DNA from: Streptomyces sp. NBC_01306
GTDB lineage: Bacteria; Actinomycetota; Actinomycetes; Streptomycetales; Streptomycetaceae
Direction of reading: 5' to 3'
Assembly (NCBI RefSeq): GCF_026340465.1
Contig: NZ_JAPEPC010000001.1
Coordinates: forward strand, 6,372,501-6,436,500
Length of the DNA stretch: 64,000 nucleotides
The notes beneath the pieces were generated by a model. It was given only the letters and a program-made list of their open reading frames with translations. It did no database searches and had not been told where the DNA came from. Of this stretch, positions 1 through 8,516 are shown in pieces. Every line of letters starts with the position of its first letter. Position 1 is the first letter of the stretch. A program made the position numbers and the translations under genes.

Positions 1-152
1 AGAACTCCGCTCAGCCACGGCTGCATGGCCGTTGCCATGAACTGCTCGGTCCAGGCCGGGTCCCATTCATGCAACTTGTCCCACAGTGGGTTCCAGTTGT
101 CCTGCTCGCGCATCCGTTCCACGACCGGTGTGGGATCGCTGGTGCTGTTCAC
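1..152 (-). CDS. Carboxymuconolactone decarboxylase-like protein (N-terminal part)
   Basis: Partial gene; the window holds only the first 50 codons. It starts at a GTG (150-152) preceded by a GGAG-type ribosome site. The peptide contains the words WDKLHEWDPAWTEQF and MQPWLSGV, which resemble the N-terminal helix of carboxymuconolactone decarboxylase/AhpD-type proteins where an aromatic-rich WDP-W segment precedes the catalytic fold. The catalytic part would lie outside the window, so neither a peroxidase nor a decarboxylase activity can be inferred. It lies downstream of, and in the same direction as, a LysR regulator, an acyl-CoA dehydrogenase and a CoA-transferase, which suggests a shared catabolic context. 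The family call rests on a short stretch and could be wrong. Confidence 0.5.
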   Translation of the reverse strand, partial: MNSTSDPTPVVERMREQDNWNPLWDKLHEWDPAWTEQFMATAMQPWLSGV

Positions 153-462
153 TCGTTCAACTCCGTCCCGTGATGGTGTGAGAGCCCACTCGCAGCGCCG
201 GGACTGCCCGGAGGCGATGGAGTGGTTGGAGCACATGAGGATGTACGGACGAGGCTCGGGAGTCCGCCGCCGGAACTCGGAAGGACAGCGGCGGAGCCCG
301 GGAGGAGCGGTGTGACCGCGAGCAGGATCCCTGCCCTTCGATGTGCGGTCAGCGTTCCCCGCTGGCGATACGCAGACGTTACGTCCCGGCCGTATTCCGT
401 GCTTTGCCTCACGGGACGAGTGACTTACCTCCTTGGGACAGTCCCGTCGGGGCCGGTACCAC
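153..462. other. Intergenic stretch without a recognisable gene
   Basis: This 310-base gap separates the LysR gene from the partial gene at the window edge, both on the minus strand. Open frames here have no family resemblance and no convincing ribosome site. It probably holds the promoter of the left-hand gene, but I could not pick out a clear -35/-10 pair. Confidence 0.4.
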
Positions 463-1466
463 TCACTCCAGGGTGGAAGCGCCGAGGTTGGCCCTGCGTA
501 CCCGGCGATCCACGCTCTGTGCCGTTCGTGCGGCGGCATCGATGAGCGAGTCGCCTTCGGACATGTGCCGGTCGATGGCCCGGACCCATTCATTGAGCGA
601 CTGCTTCGAAAAGGCCAGGAATCGGGAAGCGGCTCCGGTGGGCTCGGCTCGCCGGCTGATCACCCCGATTCCCATCGAAAGACCCGGGGACAGCTCCCTC
701 AGCACGCCGCCGCGGTACCGCGCGTCCAGGGCCACCCGCAGGGGGACGATGGCGACGGCACCGCCGGCCAGGACCATCGGCAGTACGGCACCACGCTGCC
801 GGACCTCCACGACGATGCGGGGCTCGACACCGTGTGACCGCAGCGTCTTCTCGATGTGGTCCCTCATCGCCGTCCCACGCTCGCCCAGCACGAAGGGAGT
901 ACCGGAGAGCGAGCCGATCGGTACGGGGTCCGGCCATCGTTCCTCGGTACCCGGAGGACTGACGAGTACCAGCCGCTGGTCCACCAGCCGCTCCGCCTCC
1001 AGATCGGTACTGGACACGGGCACCGGGAGAAACCCCAGTTCACAGGCGCCGGACTTGACGAGTGCCGCGACCTCCGCGGGGTCGTCGCGCTCCTCGATCC
1101 GGAACTTGATGTGCGGATGAAGGCTCCGGAACCGGGCGACCCACACCGAGAGCGGATCCGTGGACAGATCGGAGAGTGAGGAAATATCGATACGCCCGGT
1201 ACGGACTTCGCTGACATCGCGGACGGCGTTGTGCGCTGCGTCGACCTCACGCAGAATCATCCTGGCCGGCCCGACAAGTGCTTCGCCGGCCGGTGACAGC
1301 ACCACCCTCCTGCCGACCCGGTGGAACAGCTCGGTTCCGAGGCCCTTTTCGAGCTTGCGCACGGCCTGCGACAGAGAAGGCTGTGCCACGCGCAGTGCGA
1401 CCGCTGCCTTGTTGACCCCGCCGTGGTCGACGACCGCGAGGAATACTCCAACTGACGCAGATCCAT
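463..1466 (-). pseudogene. LysR-family transcriptional regulator with an N-terminal frameshift
   Basis: The body from about 1389 to 463 encodes a LysR regulator: the end of the winged HTH (AQPSLSQAVRKLEKGLG, LFHRVGRRVVLSPAGEAL) followed by a periplasmic-binding-protein-like effector domain. The expected start, MDLRQLEY at ATG 1466, is in a different frame. Reading from that ATG, one missing base near 1442-1443 (coding strand TAT TC instead of TAT TTC) breaks the frame; restoring it would give MDLRQLEYFLAVVDHGG running straight into the HTH. As given, the first HTH helix cannot be translated with the rest. Either the gene is a recent pseudogene or there is a homopolymer sequencing error. A GTG at 1389 would yield 308 residues lacking half of the HTH. 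It would normally control the neighbouring catabolic genes. Confidence 0.8.
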
Positions 1467-1515
1467 GAGCGCACCCTATGGTCCGGACCTCGTCACTCCG
1501 GGCTTCGGAGCGAAC

Positions 1516-2664
1516 TCACAGAGCCAGCGACTTGGAGATCACGCTCTTCATCACTTCGCTGGTACCGCCGAAGATCCGTGTGACGCGGGCGTCCGCGTAC
1601 AGCCGTGAGATCGGGTACTCCCGCATATAGCCGTAACCGCCGTGAAGTTGCAGGCACCGGTCGATGACGCGGGCCTGCGTCTCGGTGGAGAACAGCTTGA
1701 CCTTGGCCGCGTCGGCCGGAGTCAGCGTGCCGGCGTCGAGCCCGGCGACGGCCCGGTCGATCAGTGCCTGGGAGGCCTCCAGCTCTGTGGCGCAGTCCGC
1801 CAGTACGAACTTGGTGTTCTGGAAATCAGCCACGCGGCGGCCGAACACTTTGCGTTCCCGCACATACTCGATCGCCAGGTTCAGCGCCGCGGTCGCAGTC
1901 GCCTGGGCGGTGATCGAGATGGAGAGCCGTTCCTGGGCCAGGTTGCTGGTCAGCATGGCGAACGCGCCACCCTCCGCGCCCAGTACGTTGCGGGCCGGCA
2001 CCCGGACATTGTCGAAGACGAGCTCCGCGGTGTCCGATGACTTGAGGCCGAGCTTCTCCAGGTTGCGCCCCCGGACGAAGCCGTCCGTGCCGGCCTCGAC
2101 CACCAGCAGTGAGAGCCCGTCACGCCGGCTCTCCACGTCACGGGAGGTCCTCGCGACGACGATGACGAGGTCGGCGTTGATCCCGCCGGTGATGAACGTC
2201 TTGGACCCGTTGAGGATGAAGTCGTCGCCGTCGCGCACGGCGTTGGCCGAGATGCCGGCCAGGTCCGATCCCGTTCCTGGTTCGGTCATCGCGATGGACG
2301 CGACGAGGTCTCCGTCCGCGAAACCGGGGAACCACCGGGACTTCTGCTCGTCGTTGGCGTACTCCAGGAAGTACGGCAGGACGGTGTTGAGGTGCACCTG
2401 CAAGCCACCCAGTGAGGCAGCGGCATAGCCGATTTCCTCGAACACGATGACGTTGAAGAGGAAGCTGTCCATGCCCGCGCCGCCATAGGCCTCGGGCACC
2501 TGCAGGCCGTTGATCCCGATCTCGGCGGTCCGCTTGAACAACTCGCGGGGGACCATGCCCGCGGCCTCCCACTCCGGCATGTGAGGCGCCACCTCCTTGG
2601 CCATGAACCGGCGGACGGTGGCACGGAATGCGTCGTGCTCCGGGGCGAACAGGTTTCGTTCCAT
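1516..2664 (-). CDS. Acyl-CoA dehydrogenase
   Basis: A 382-residue flavoprotein of the acyl-CoA dehydrogenase family, which forms the alpha-beta double bond of acyl-CoA thioesters and passes electrons to ETF. Family signatures include MTEPGTGSDLA (about 126-136), the mid beta-domain ITGGINADL, and LQLHGGYGYMREYP near the C-terminus. The usual C-terminal EGT motif reads FGGTSE, so the catalytic base is not there; a Glu in LAQERL (about residue 245) occupies the position used by long-chain and isovaleryl-type enzymes. The start ATG at 2664 fits the family length. It lies 50 bases downstream of the CoA-transferase gene on the same strand and is probably co-transcribed. Substrate is unknown; a branched or aromatic-derived acyl-CoA is a reasonable guess from the context. 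Confidence 0.9.
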   Translation of the reverse strand: MERNLFAPEHDAFRATVRRFMAKEVAPHMPEWEAAGMVPRELFKRTAEIGINGLQVPEAYGGAGMDSFLFNVIVFEEIGYAAASLGGLQVHLNTVLPYFLEYANDEQKSRWFPGFADGDLVASIAMTEPGTGSDLAGISANAVRDGDDFILNGSKTFITGGINADLVIVVARTSRDVESRRDGLSLLVVEAGTDGFVRGRNLEKLGLKSSDTAELVFDNVRVPARNVLGAEGGAFAMLTSNLAQERLSISITAQATATAALNLAIEYVRERKVFGRRVADFQNTKFVLADCATELEASQALIDRAVAGLDAGTLTPADAAKVKLFSTETQARVIDRCLQLHGGYGYMREYPISRLYADARVTRIFGGTSEVMKSVISKSLAL

Positions 2665-2714
2665 GTGAACTCCTCAACTTGAAGGTGGGGCGAGTCAGTT
2701 CGAAGCGGGACGAG

Positions 2715-3938
2715 TCAGGGCTGCGGGACGGGCTGCGCTCCGGGCCGGCCGGCGGTGAAGGTGCGGACGACGCCCGCGGCTTCGAGCTTGCGGATGGCGG
2801 TGAGGTCGTAGCCCAGCTCGGTGAGCACCTCGGTGGTGTGCTGGCCGAGCTCGGGAGCTCCGTTGCCGGACACCTCCGGAACGCTGCCGAGGTGCCACGG
2901 CGAGCCGAGCGTTGTCGACTCCTGGCCGGCCGCGTCGGCCACGTTGATGAAGATGCCGGAGGCCTCGACATCGGGGCTCGCCATGGTCTGGCCGTAGGTG
3001 TTGATGCGGCCGGCCACCACGCCGTTGCCCGCCAGGAGACTCATGGCCTCCTCCGTGGTCATCGTCGCGAACTCGCGGCGCAGCTCGGCCAGCAACGCGG
3101 GGCGGTTGCGCACCCGTGCGCCATTGGTCGCGAAGCGCTCGTCCGTGGCCAGCTCCGGCCGTCCCAGCATCCGGCAGAGACGTACGAAGTGGCCGTCCGA
3201 GTAGGCGGATACGACCAGGGCCCCGTCACCGGTGGGCATGATGTCGGCCGCAGGGGCGAGGGCCGGCTGGCTGTTTCCCGTGCGGATGGGCTCTTTGCCG
3301 GTCAGCAGGTACGTTCCCCAGTTGGGAGCCTGCAGATGGACGGCCACTTCGAGCAGGGAGACCTCGACCTCATCTCCCTGACCGGTACGGAGACGCCTGA
3401 TGTACGCGCCGAGAACGGCCTGCGCACAGACGTACGCGGTGGTCGAGTCGACGACCTGGAAGCCGACCTTCTGGGGCTCCCGGTCCGGCTCGCCGGTCAC
3501 CCACATGATGCCGCTCTCGGCCTGTGCCGCTATGTCCAGACCCGCTCGCAGCCTCGACGGGCCGTGCAGCCCGAAACCGCTGACAGTGGCGTAGACGATC
3601 TCCGGCTGCTCGGCGCGAACGGTCCGCGCCCCCAGTCCGAAGGACTCCATCACACCGGGGCGAAGGTTCTGGACGACGATGTCGGCGCCGGCGATCAGCT
3701 GCCGTGCGACCCGCCGGCCGCGAGGATCCTTGAGATCCAGCGCGACACCTCTCTTGTTCCGGCTGTAGGCGTTGAGCATGGCCCGGCCGGGAACACCGAT
3801 CACCCGGGCCGATTCGCCGTTGACCGGCTCGACCTTGATGACATCGGCTCCCATGTCACCGAGAAGCTGAGCGGCGGCGGGCGCCGCGATGAACTGGCCG
3901 AAGTCGATGACTCGGACACCTTCCAGGGGCTTGGTCAT
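2715..3938 (-). CDS. Class III CoA-transferase (CaiB/BaiF family)
   Basis: A 407-residue member of the CaiB/BaiF/Frc family, which moves CoA between carboxylic acids through an aspartyl-CoA anhydride. The N-terminus PLEGVRVIDFGQFIAAP and the GADVIKVEP stretch are typical; the conserved Asp of the AGLDIAAQAESG segment (about residue 135) matches the catalytic aspartate. The ATG at 3938 was preferred over an upstream frame opening at 4061 because it has a GGAAGG ribosome site six bases away and matches the family N-terminus. With the downstream acyl-CoA dehydrogenase it probably activates and then oxidises an acid. No CoA donor or acceptor can be read from sequence. Confidence 0.9.
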   Translation of the reverse strand: MTKPLEGVRVIDFGQFIAAPAAAQLLGDMGADVIKVEPVNGESARVIGVPGRAMLNAYSRNKRGVALDLKDPRGRRVARQLIAGADIVVQNLRPGVMESFGLGARTVRAEQPEIVYATVSGFGLHGPSRLRAGLDIAAQAESGIMWVTGEPDREPQKVGFQVVDSTTAYVCAQAVLGAYIRRLRTGQGDEVEVSLLEVAVHLQAPNWGTYLLTGKEPIRTGNSQPALAPAADIMPTGDGALVVSAYSDGHFVRLCRMLGRPELATDERFATNGARVRNRPALLAELRREFATMTTEEAMSLLAGNGVVAGRINTYGQTMASPDVEASGIFINVADAAGQESTTLGSPWHLGSVPEVSGNGAPELGQHTTEVLTELGYDLTAIRKLEAAGVVRTFTAGRPGAQPVPQP

Positions 3939-4307
3939 CGGGGACCTTCCTGAACTGGGCACGGAGCTCGGCGCGGTCACGATCCGGGCGGAGGGACATG
4001 AGGGCGAGGCGTCGGATGCGATGGGCCGACGCGCTCGGGGCAGAGCCGTAGGTCTGCCCACCTGCCGGCAAGCGGAGATCGGGTTGCGAAGCCGCTGATC
4101 CCATTGAACTCATCCGGAATAATCACGTCCAAGACCGAACTTCACCCGGATCGACTGCAATTGCCTATGGATCGCGAAGCTGCCGATGTGCCCATGCCGT
4201 TCAGGCAGTGGCACATCGGCAGGAAGGTCTGGCCCACGTCAGCGTGATTGATGTCGACAGGAACGAGGGGAGGTGACCGCTGTCAACCCCTTATGGGCCG
4301 AACGCCC
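3939..4307. other. Intergenic region between the regulator and catabolic genes
   Basis: This 369-base gap separates the GntR gene from the CoA-transferase gene, both read on the minus strand. It contains a 12-bp perfect inverted repeat (separate entry) and should hold the promoter of the catabolic pair. No further gene is visible. Confidence 0.5.
4181..4221. terminator. 12-bp inverted repeat, terminator or operator
   Basis: The arms TGCCGATGTGCC (4181-4192) and GGCACATCGGCA (4210-4221) are perfect complements with a 17-base loop, and the loop contains a nested TGCC/GGCA pair. It lies 87 bases beyond the GntR stop codon, which fits a terminator without a U-tract as is common in Streptomyces. 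It is also about 245-280 bases upstream of the CoA-transferase start, so an operator role is possible. Confidence 0.45.
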
Positions 4308-5078
4308 TCAGTCCTCCGGGCCGGAGTCTCCGAGCGCGGTCAGGGCCGCATCACGGACCCGTTCGATGCGCTCCTCGGCGATCCGGACCACCGGGGCGAC
4401 CTCGCCCGCCGCCACCGCGGTGCGAAGGGCATGCCAGCTGTCGAGGGACCGCGGGATGTTCTCCGGGTGGTACGCCAGTCCCAGACGCACATACCGGAGC
4501 GTCTGGATGGCGAGGGACTGCAGCAGATCCGCGAGGGTGCGGTTGCTCGCCGCCGACGTGATCGCCGAGTTCATCAGGAACGTCGCCGTCGCGTAGTCGT
4601 CGGCGGACTCCGTGACCGGCCGCTCGACCGCGGGCATGTGCGCGTCCAGAACCGCGAGCAGCCGCTTCGGCTCCAGAGCCATCTCCTCCCGGAGGAGCAT
4701 GACGTACAACGCGATGCGCACGTCGAAGACGTTGCGCACCTCCTCCGGCGTCGGCGCCGTGACGAGCGCGCCCCGCCGTGCCTGGAACTCGATGAGCCGG
4801 TCCCGTTCGAGAATGCGCAGCGCCTCACGGACCGGCGCCCGGCTGACGCCGAGGACCTCGCAGAGATCGTGCTCAAGCAGGCGCCGGCCGGCGTGGATGA
4901 GGTCGAGTGTGATGGCACAGGCCAGCCGGGCGGCGATCTGTTCGGCCAGCGAGACCGCCACCTCCGTGCTGGAACGGTGCCTGAGCACCGACCGCTCCAT
5001 GGCCACCATCCGCTGGTCATGGGGGAGGAGCAGCAGCCGGGACAGGTCAGGCAGGTCCTGTGTCCGTTTGCGTGCCAA
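4308..5078 (-). CDS. GntR-family regulator, FCD type
   Basis: A 256-residue regulator with a winged HTH at about residues 45-110 (LCEVLGVSRAPVREALRILE, then RRGALVTAPT) and an all-helical C-terminal ligand domain of the FadR C-terminal (FCD) class. Such proteins usually repress nearby catabolic genes and respond to an acid or acyl-CoA. The usual metal-binding Asp-x3-FH element appears to read DDYATATFLMN, so one His ligand may be missing, while the later WHALRTAVAAGE still has a His. The N-terminus is about 30 residues longer than the shortest family members; an internal start is possible. It probably controls the CoA-transferase/acyl-CoA dehydrogenase pair downstream. Confidence 0.88.
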   Translation of the reverse strand: MARKRTQDLPDLSRLLLLPHDQRMVAMERSVLRHRSSTEVAVSLAEQIAARLACAITLDLIHAGRRLLEHDLCEVLGVSRAPVREALRILERDRLIEFQARRGALVTAPTPEEVRNVFDVRIALYVMLLREEMALEPKRLLAVLDAHMPAVERPVTESADDYATATFLMNSAITSAASNRTLADLLQSLAIQTLRYVRLGLAYHPENIPRSLDSWHALRTAVAAGEVAPVVRIAEERIERVRDAALTALGDSGPED

Positions 5079-5182
5079 GCCGCGGCCTTCTTCCTTGTTC
5101 CGTGTCTGTCCGCTGTGGACGGCCCCTGATCGTATCGCCGACCGAGCGGCCGCTTACGCCGCCGCGGGAGACCGCGCCCGGC

Positions 5183-6397
5183 TCAGAACTGCTGCGCCGC
5201 CGCGATCCCGAGCAGGACGATGAGCGTCACCACGACGAAGACGATCAGGCGCTGTCGGATCATCCGCGGGCTCGGCCCGGTCCTGCGGCCGGCCGAGGTC
5301 GGACGGCCGGTGCCCGATCTGGCCCCCGGGCGGCCGTTCGTACGGGCTCCCGAGCGCGTGGTGTTGCGCTGCGGCCCCGGCCGGGCGCCACTGTGCGGCG
5401 CCGGCGGGCGCGGCGCCTGTGGCCTGGGCGTCTGCGGCCTGGGCGTCTGGGCGCCCTCGGCCCGGCGGGGCGGGACGTGCCGCTCGGTCGGGGGTGCGGC
5501 GATCCGCCCCGTCGGCCGGTCCGCCTCCTGCTCGCGGCGCTGCGCGGGGGTGCGGCCCTCGGAGAGTCCCTGCGCCTCCCTTGCGGCGATCTCCTTGAGC
5601 CGCATGGACAGTTGGAGCGTCGAGGGGCGGTCCTCGGGGTCCTTCGCGAGACAGGCCCGCACCAGTGGCGCCAGGGCGTCGTGCACGTCGTACAGATGCG
5701 GCTCCTCGTGCACCACCCGGTAGAGCATCACCTCGGAACTGCCGTGCCCGAAAGGCGAGTCGGCCGTCGCGGCGTACGCGAGCGTGGCGCCCAGCGCGAA
5801 GACGTCGGTCGCCGGGGTGACTGCGGCGCCGCGCACCTGCTCGGGCGCGAGGAAGCCCGGTGACCCCACGGCCGTACCGACATGGGTGAGGGTGCTCGCT
5901 CCGGTCGCCCACGCGATACCGAAGTCGATGATCCGGGGGCCCTTCGGGGAGAGCAGGATGTTCGACGGCTTCAGGTCGCGGTGGACGACACCCGCCTCGT
6001 GGACCGCCACCAGACCCTCGGAGAGCGCGGCCCCGATGGACGCGACCTCGGCCGCCGACAGCGGGCCCTCATCGGCCACCTTGTCGTGCAGGGAGGGGCC
6101 GGGGACGTACTGCGTCGCGAACCACGGCCGGTCGGCCTCCAGGTCGGCGGCGACCAGCCGGGCCGTGCACCCGCCCCTGATCCGCCGCGCGGCCGACACC
6201 TCACGGGCGAACCGTGACCGGAACTCCTGGTCCTCGGCCAGATCCGGCCGGATCACCTTGAGCGCCACGCGCTGCCCCCGCCGGTCGGAGCCGAGGTAGA
6301 CGACACCCATGCCGCCCGCACCCAAGCGCCGGTGAAGCCTGAACGAGCCGACGACACGCGGATCCTCGCGCCGGAGCCGCATCATCGTCATGTCCAT
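5183..6397 (-). CDS. Tail-anchored serine/threonine protein kinase
   Basis: About 404 residues. The N-terminal half is a Hanks-type kinase: glycine loop GAGGMGVV (26-33), catalytic Lys in ALKVI (47), HRDLKPSN (139-146), DFG (158-160) and an APEQ activation-segment end (about 184). A Pro/Arg-rich linker with repeated QTPRP units follows, then one hydrophobic segment (383-404) that ends the protein with almost nothing beyond the membrane. There are therefore no PASTA or other extracellular sensor domains, unlike PknB. The kinase would face the cytoplasm. The ATG at 6397 was chosen; an ATG two codons later fits the GGGGAT ribosome site slightly better, and one at 6427 is also in frame. Target unknown. 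Confidence 0.88.
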   Translation of the reverse strand: MDMTMMRLRREDPRVVGSFRLHRRLGAGGMGVVYLGSDRRGQRVALKVIRPDLAEDQEFRSRFAREVSAARRIRGGCTARLVAADLEADRPWFATQYVPGPSLHDKVADEGPLSAAEVASIGAALSEGLVAVHEAGVVHRDLKPSNILLSPKGPRIIDFGIAWATGASTLTHVGTAVGSPGFLAPEQVRGAAVTPATDVFALGATLAYAATADSPFGHGSSEVMLYRVVHEEPHLYDVHDALAPLVRACLAKDPEDRPSTLQLSMRLKEIAAREAQGLSEGRTPAQRREQEADRPTGRIAAPPTERHVPPRRAEGAQTPRPQTPRPQAPRPPAPHSGARPGPQRNTTRSGARTNGRPGARSGTGRPTSAGRRTGPSPRMIRQRLIVFVVVTLIVLLGIAAAQQF

Positions 6398-6427
6398 CCC
6401 CGCTGCCCGGTCCGTCTGACGAGGCAC

Positions 6428-7050
6428 AGCTTACGTACCCGCGGCCCGGTGTGCTCATAGGCCGCGCCCTCTCGCCCGTATCGATTGGCCGGCCCGCCCG
6501 GTGGTGGTGAAGCGCGGTCAGCTCGGGGCGTATCCGGCCGCCTTGGCGCGGACCGCGTCTCAAAGCTCCTCCACAGGAAGGATATTGAGATCTTCCGGGC
6601 CGTCGGCCGGTACGGGGGCCGGGTACAGCGGGCACCGTCCGTACCCGGGCCGCCGTGCCCGCCGGGGGAGGCCCGGGTACGGCGGCAACGGCCCACTGAG
6701 GGGTCCGTGACGTGAGTGAAGTCACCCGCGCGGGCGCCCGGCGCCGCTCGGCGGAGCACCGTCGCCGGTTCCCCGGCCGGGGGCCGGACAGCAGGCGGCC
6801 GCGTTCCCGGACGGGTCGGGGCGGCCTCCCCCTCGGGGAAGACCCGCAGGTGTACTGCCGGGTTCTCCACCCAGGGGAGTAGACCGGTGTACGGAGGCTC
6901 ATCCTCCTGGAGGCCCGGTATTCGGTACGCGGGCATGACGACCGGGGCATTTCCCACCCCTAGATTTGAGGTCAAGCGGCGGGTGCAGCACTCGTCCCCC
7001 GAGGTCGGTACTCGCCGCTTGCCGAAACCGACAGGAGAGGGAGCGGGACC
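6428..7050. other. 623-base gap with an inverted repeat but no gene
   Basis: Neither strand has a frame with family resemblance. The stretch holds a 13-bp inverted repeat at 6639-6682 and a short GTGAC/GTCAC dyad at 6708-6726. It must contain the promoters for the kinase (leftward) and the small membrane protein (rightward). Confidence 0.4.
6639..6682. repeat. 13-bp perfect inverted repeat
   Basis: CCGTACCCGGGCC at 6639-6651 is the exact complement of GGCCCGGGTACGG at 6670-6682, with an 18-base loop. There is no adjoining T-tract and the nearest gene ends are far off, so the role (terminator of an unrecognised transcript, or structured leader) is unclear. Confidence 0.5.
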
Positions 7051-7257
7051 ATGGCCGGCACCGCAGCGCGGACGACGCTCCGCACGCAGGGACGCAGGGC
7101 GTACACCACGCTCGGCGTCCGCAGCTCCGGTACCCGCCACCCGCTGGTGGCGACCGCCATGGTCCTTCCCCTCGCCGCACTGCTGATGTTCGTCTTCGGA
7201 GGCTGGCAGGCAGTGGTCACACAGGCGTCGTCCGTGGGCGTGATGCTGGGGCGCTGA
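7051..7257 (+). CDS. Small membrane protein, 68 residues
   Basis: Starts at ATG 7051 behind GGGAG seven bases upstream. The first 30 residues are Arg/Thr-rich and basic (TAARTTLRTQGRRAY), followed by a strongly hydrophobic stretch at about 33-57 (VATAMVLPLAALLMFVFGGW) and a short tail ending VGVMLGR. The layout predicts a single-pass protein with the basic end inside. No family is recognised. Coding character is supported by the ribosome site and by GC-rich third positions, but the assignment as a real gene is not certain. It stands alone, 240 bases before the phosphotransferase-like gene. Confidence 0.6.
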   Translation: MAGTAARTTLRTQGRRAYTTLGVRSSGTRHPLVATAMVLPLAALLMFVFGGWQAVVTQASSVGVMLGR

Positions 7258-7497
7258 GCGGCGCCCCGGGTCCGGGAGAGCGGTCCGGGCCAGGGACATC
7301 CGGCCAACAACCCCGTGGGGACGGGGGTGCGGCGGACGGCAGCGTTTGTCCGGTCAGCTGGGGAGCTGGCCGGACATCGCGCTGTCCGGGGCCTTTCCCG
7401 CTGCCTGGTGCCCGCCGGGGCCTCGCCGGTTCCGCCATGTTCCGGAGCGCCGCGTAGGCTCCCCGGCGCGCACACCGACCCACCGACGGGGGAGACC

Positions 7498-8478
7498 GTG
7501 ACCCCAACCGCCAGGACACGCACGCTCGCCGCCGCCGCCGAACGCGCCGCCCACCCCCGCGGCGACGGACACCCGCCGTACACACCGTGCCCCGACTGCG
7601 GCCGCGAGGCCACCGTCCTCACCGACCGTCCCGACGGCGCCGTCGTCCGGCACGGCACCGCCGTGGCCAAGGCGCACGCCACGGACACGGATCCGGCCGC
7701 CCTCGCGGTACGGGTGGCCGTCGCCGCGCACCCCCTCCTGGCCGGCATCCTGCTGCCGCCGCTCACCGGCCCGGCGAGGAGCGCGGCCGGAGCCGTCACC
7801 GTGTGGCCCTGCGGCGCCCCCGTCGACCCCGGGGCCCCCGGCGCGGCGCCCTGGGAGGACGCCGCCATCCTGCTCGCCCGGCTGCACTCGGTACCGCCCG
7901 CCGCCCTCGCCCTGCCAGGTCCGCTGCCCCCGATGCGGGGCCCGGCCAAGGCGGCCCGCGCCCTGGCCCGGATGCGGGAGGCGCGTCCGGGACCGGCGGC
8001 CGAGACCGTACTGAGCGCCTGGCGCGGACTGCCCGGCTGGGCCCGGGACGAGGCGCCCGCACCTCGCGACACCTTCCTCTGCCACGGTGATCTGCACCTC
8101 GGGCAGCTCGTGCGGCACCCTGCGGACAGCGGCCCGTGGCAGCTGATCGACGTGGACGACCTCGGCCGGGGCGACCCCGCCTGGGACCTGGCCCGCCCCG
8201 CGGCCTGGTACGCGGCCGGGCTGCTGGCGCCCGGCGCGTGGGCGCGGTTCCTCGCCGCGTACCGGGCGGCGGGCGGCCCCGCCGTGTGCCGGGAAGGCGA
8301 CCCCTGGCCCGAACTGGACGTACCCGCACGGGCGCTGACCGTTCAGACCGCCGCTCTCGCCCTGGCCAAGTCGGCGGCAGCGAACAGACCGCTGGACGAG
8401 GCCGAGCGGATGATGCTCGATTCGTGCGCCCGAATCGCCGGTGTCCCGGCGGAGTTGGCGCCCGGAGCGGCATCGTAG
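7498..8478 (+). CDS. Aminoglycoside phosphotransferase-like kinase (APH family)
   Basis: A 326-residue protein with the APH/choline-kinase fold. The catalytic loop reads HGDLHLGQL (about residue 196), with Gln where Asn is usual, and the metal-binding stretch reads LIDVDDLGRGDPAWDLA (about 217-233). The N-terminal lobe holds VVRHGTAVAKAH, probably the ATP-lobe Lys, and a CPDCG motif near residue 31. The GTG at 7498 has GGGGGAG just upstream; an open frame further up to 7315 has no supporting site. Many chromosomal Streptomyces members of this family act on metabolites and not on antibiotics, so resistance should not be inferred. The following zinc-ribbon gene begins 38 bases later. Confidence 0.8.
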   Translation: MTPTARTRTLAAAAERAAHPRGDGHPPYTPCPDCGREATVLTDRPDGAVVRHGTAVAKAHATDTDPAALAVRVAVAAHPLLAGILLPPLTGPARSAAGAVTVWPCGAPVDPGAPGAAPWEDAAILLARLHSVPPAALALPGPLPPMRGPAKAARALARMREARPGPAAETVLSAWRGLPGWARDEAPAPRDTFLCHGDLHLGQLVRHPADSGPWQLIDVDDLGRGDPAWDLARPAAWYAAGLLAPGAWARFLAAYRAAGGPAVCREGDPWPELDVPARALTVQTAALALAKSAAANRPLDEAERMMLDSCARIAGVPAELAPGAAS

Positions 8479-8516
8479 GCTGAGCCGTCCTGATCCAACG
8501 GCGAGGAGTCGAACCG

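Noticed and set aside
7498..8478. Considered as an antibiotic resistance gene because of the aminoglycoside phosphotransferase fold.
   Set aside because: The fold is widespread in chromosomal kinases with metabolic substrates, and no resistance neighbours or recognised resistance sequence is present.
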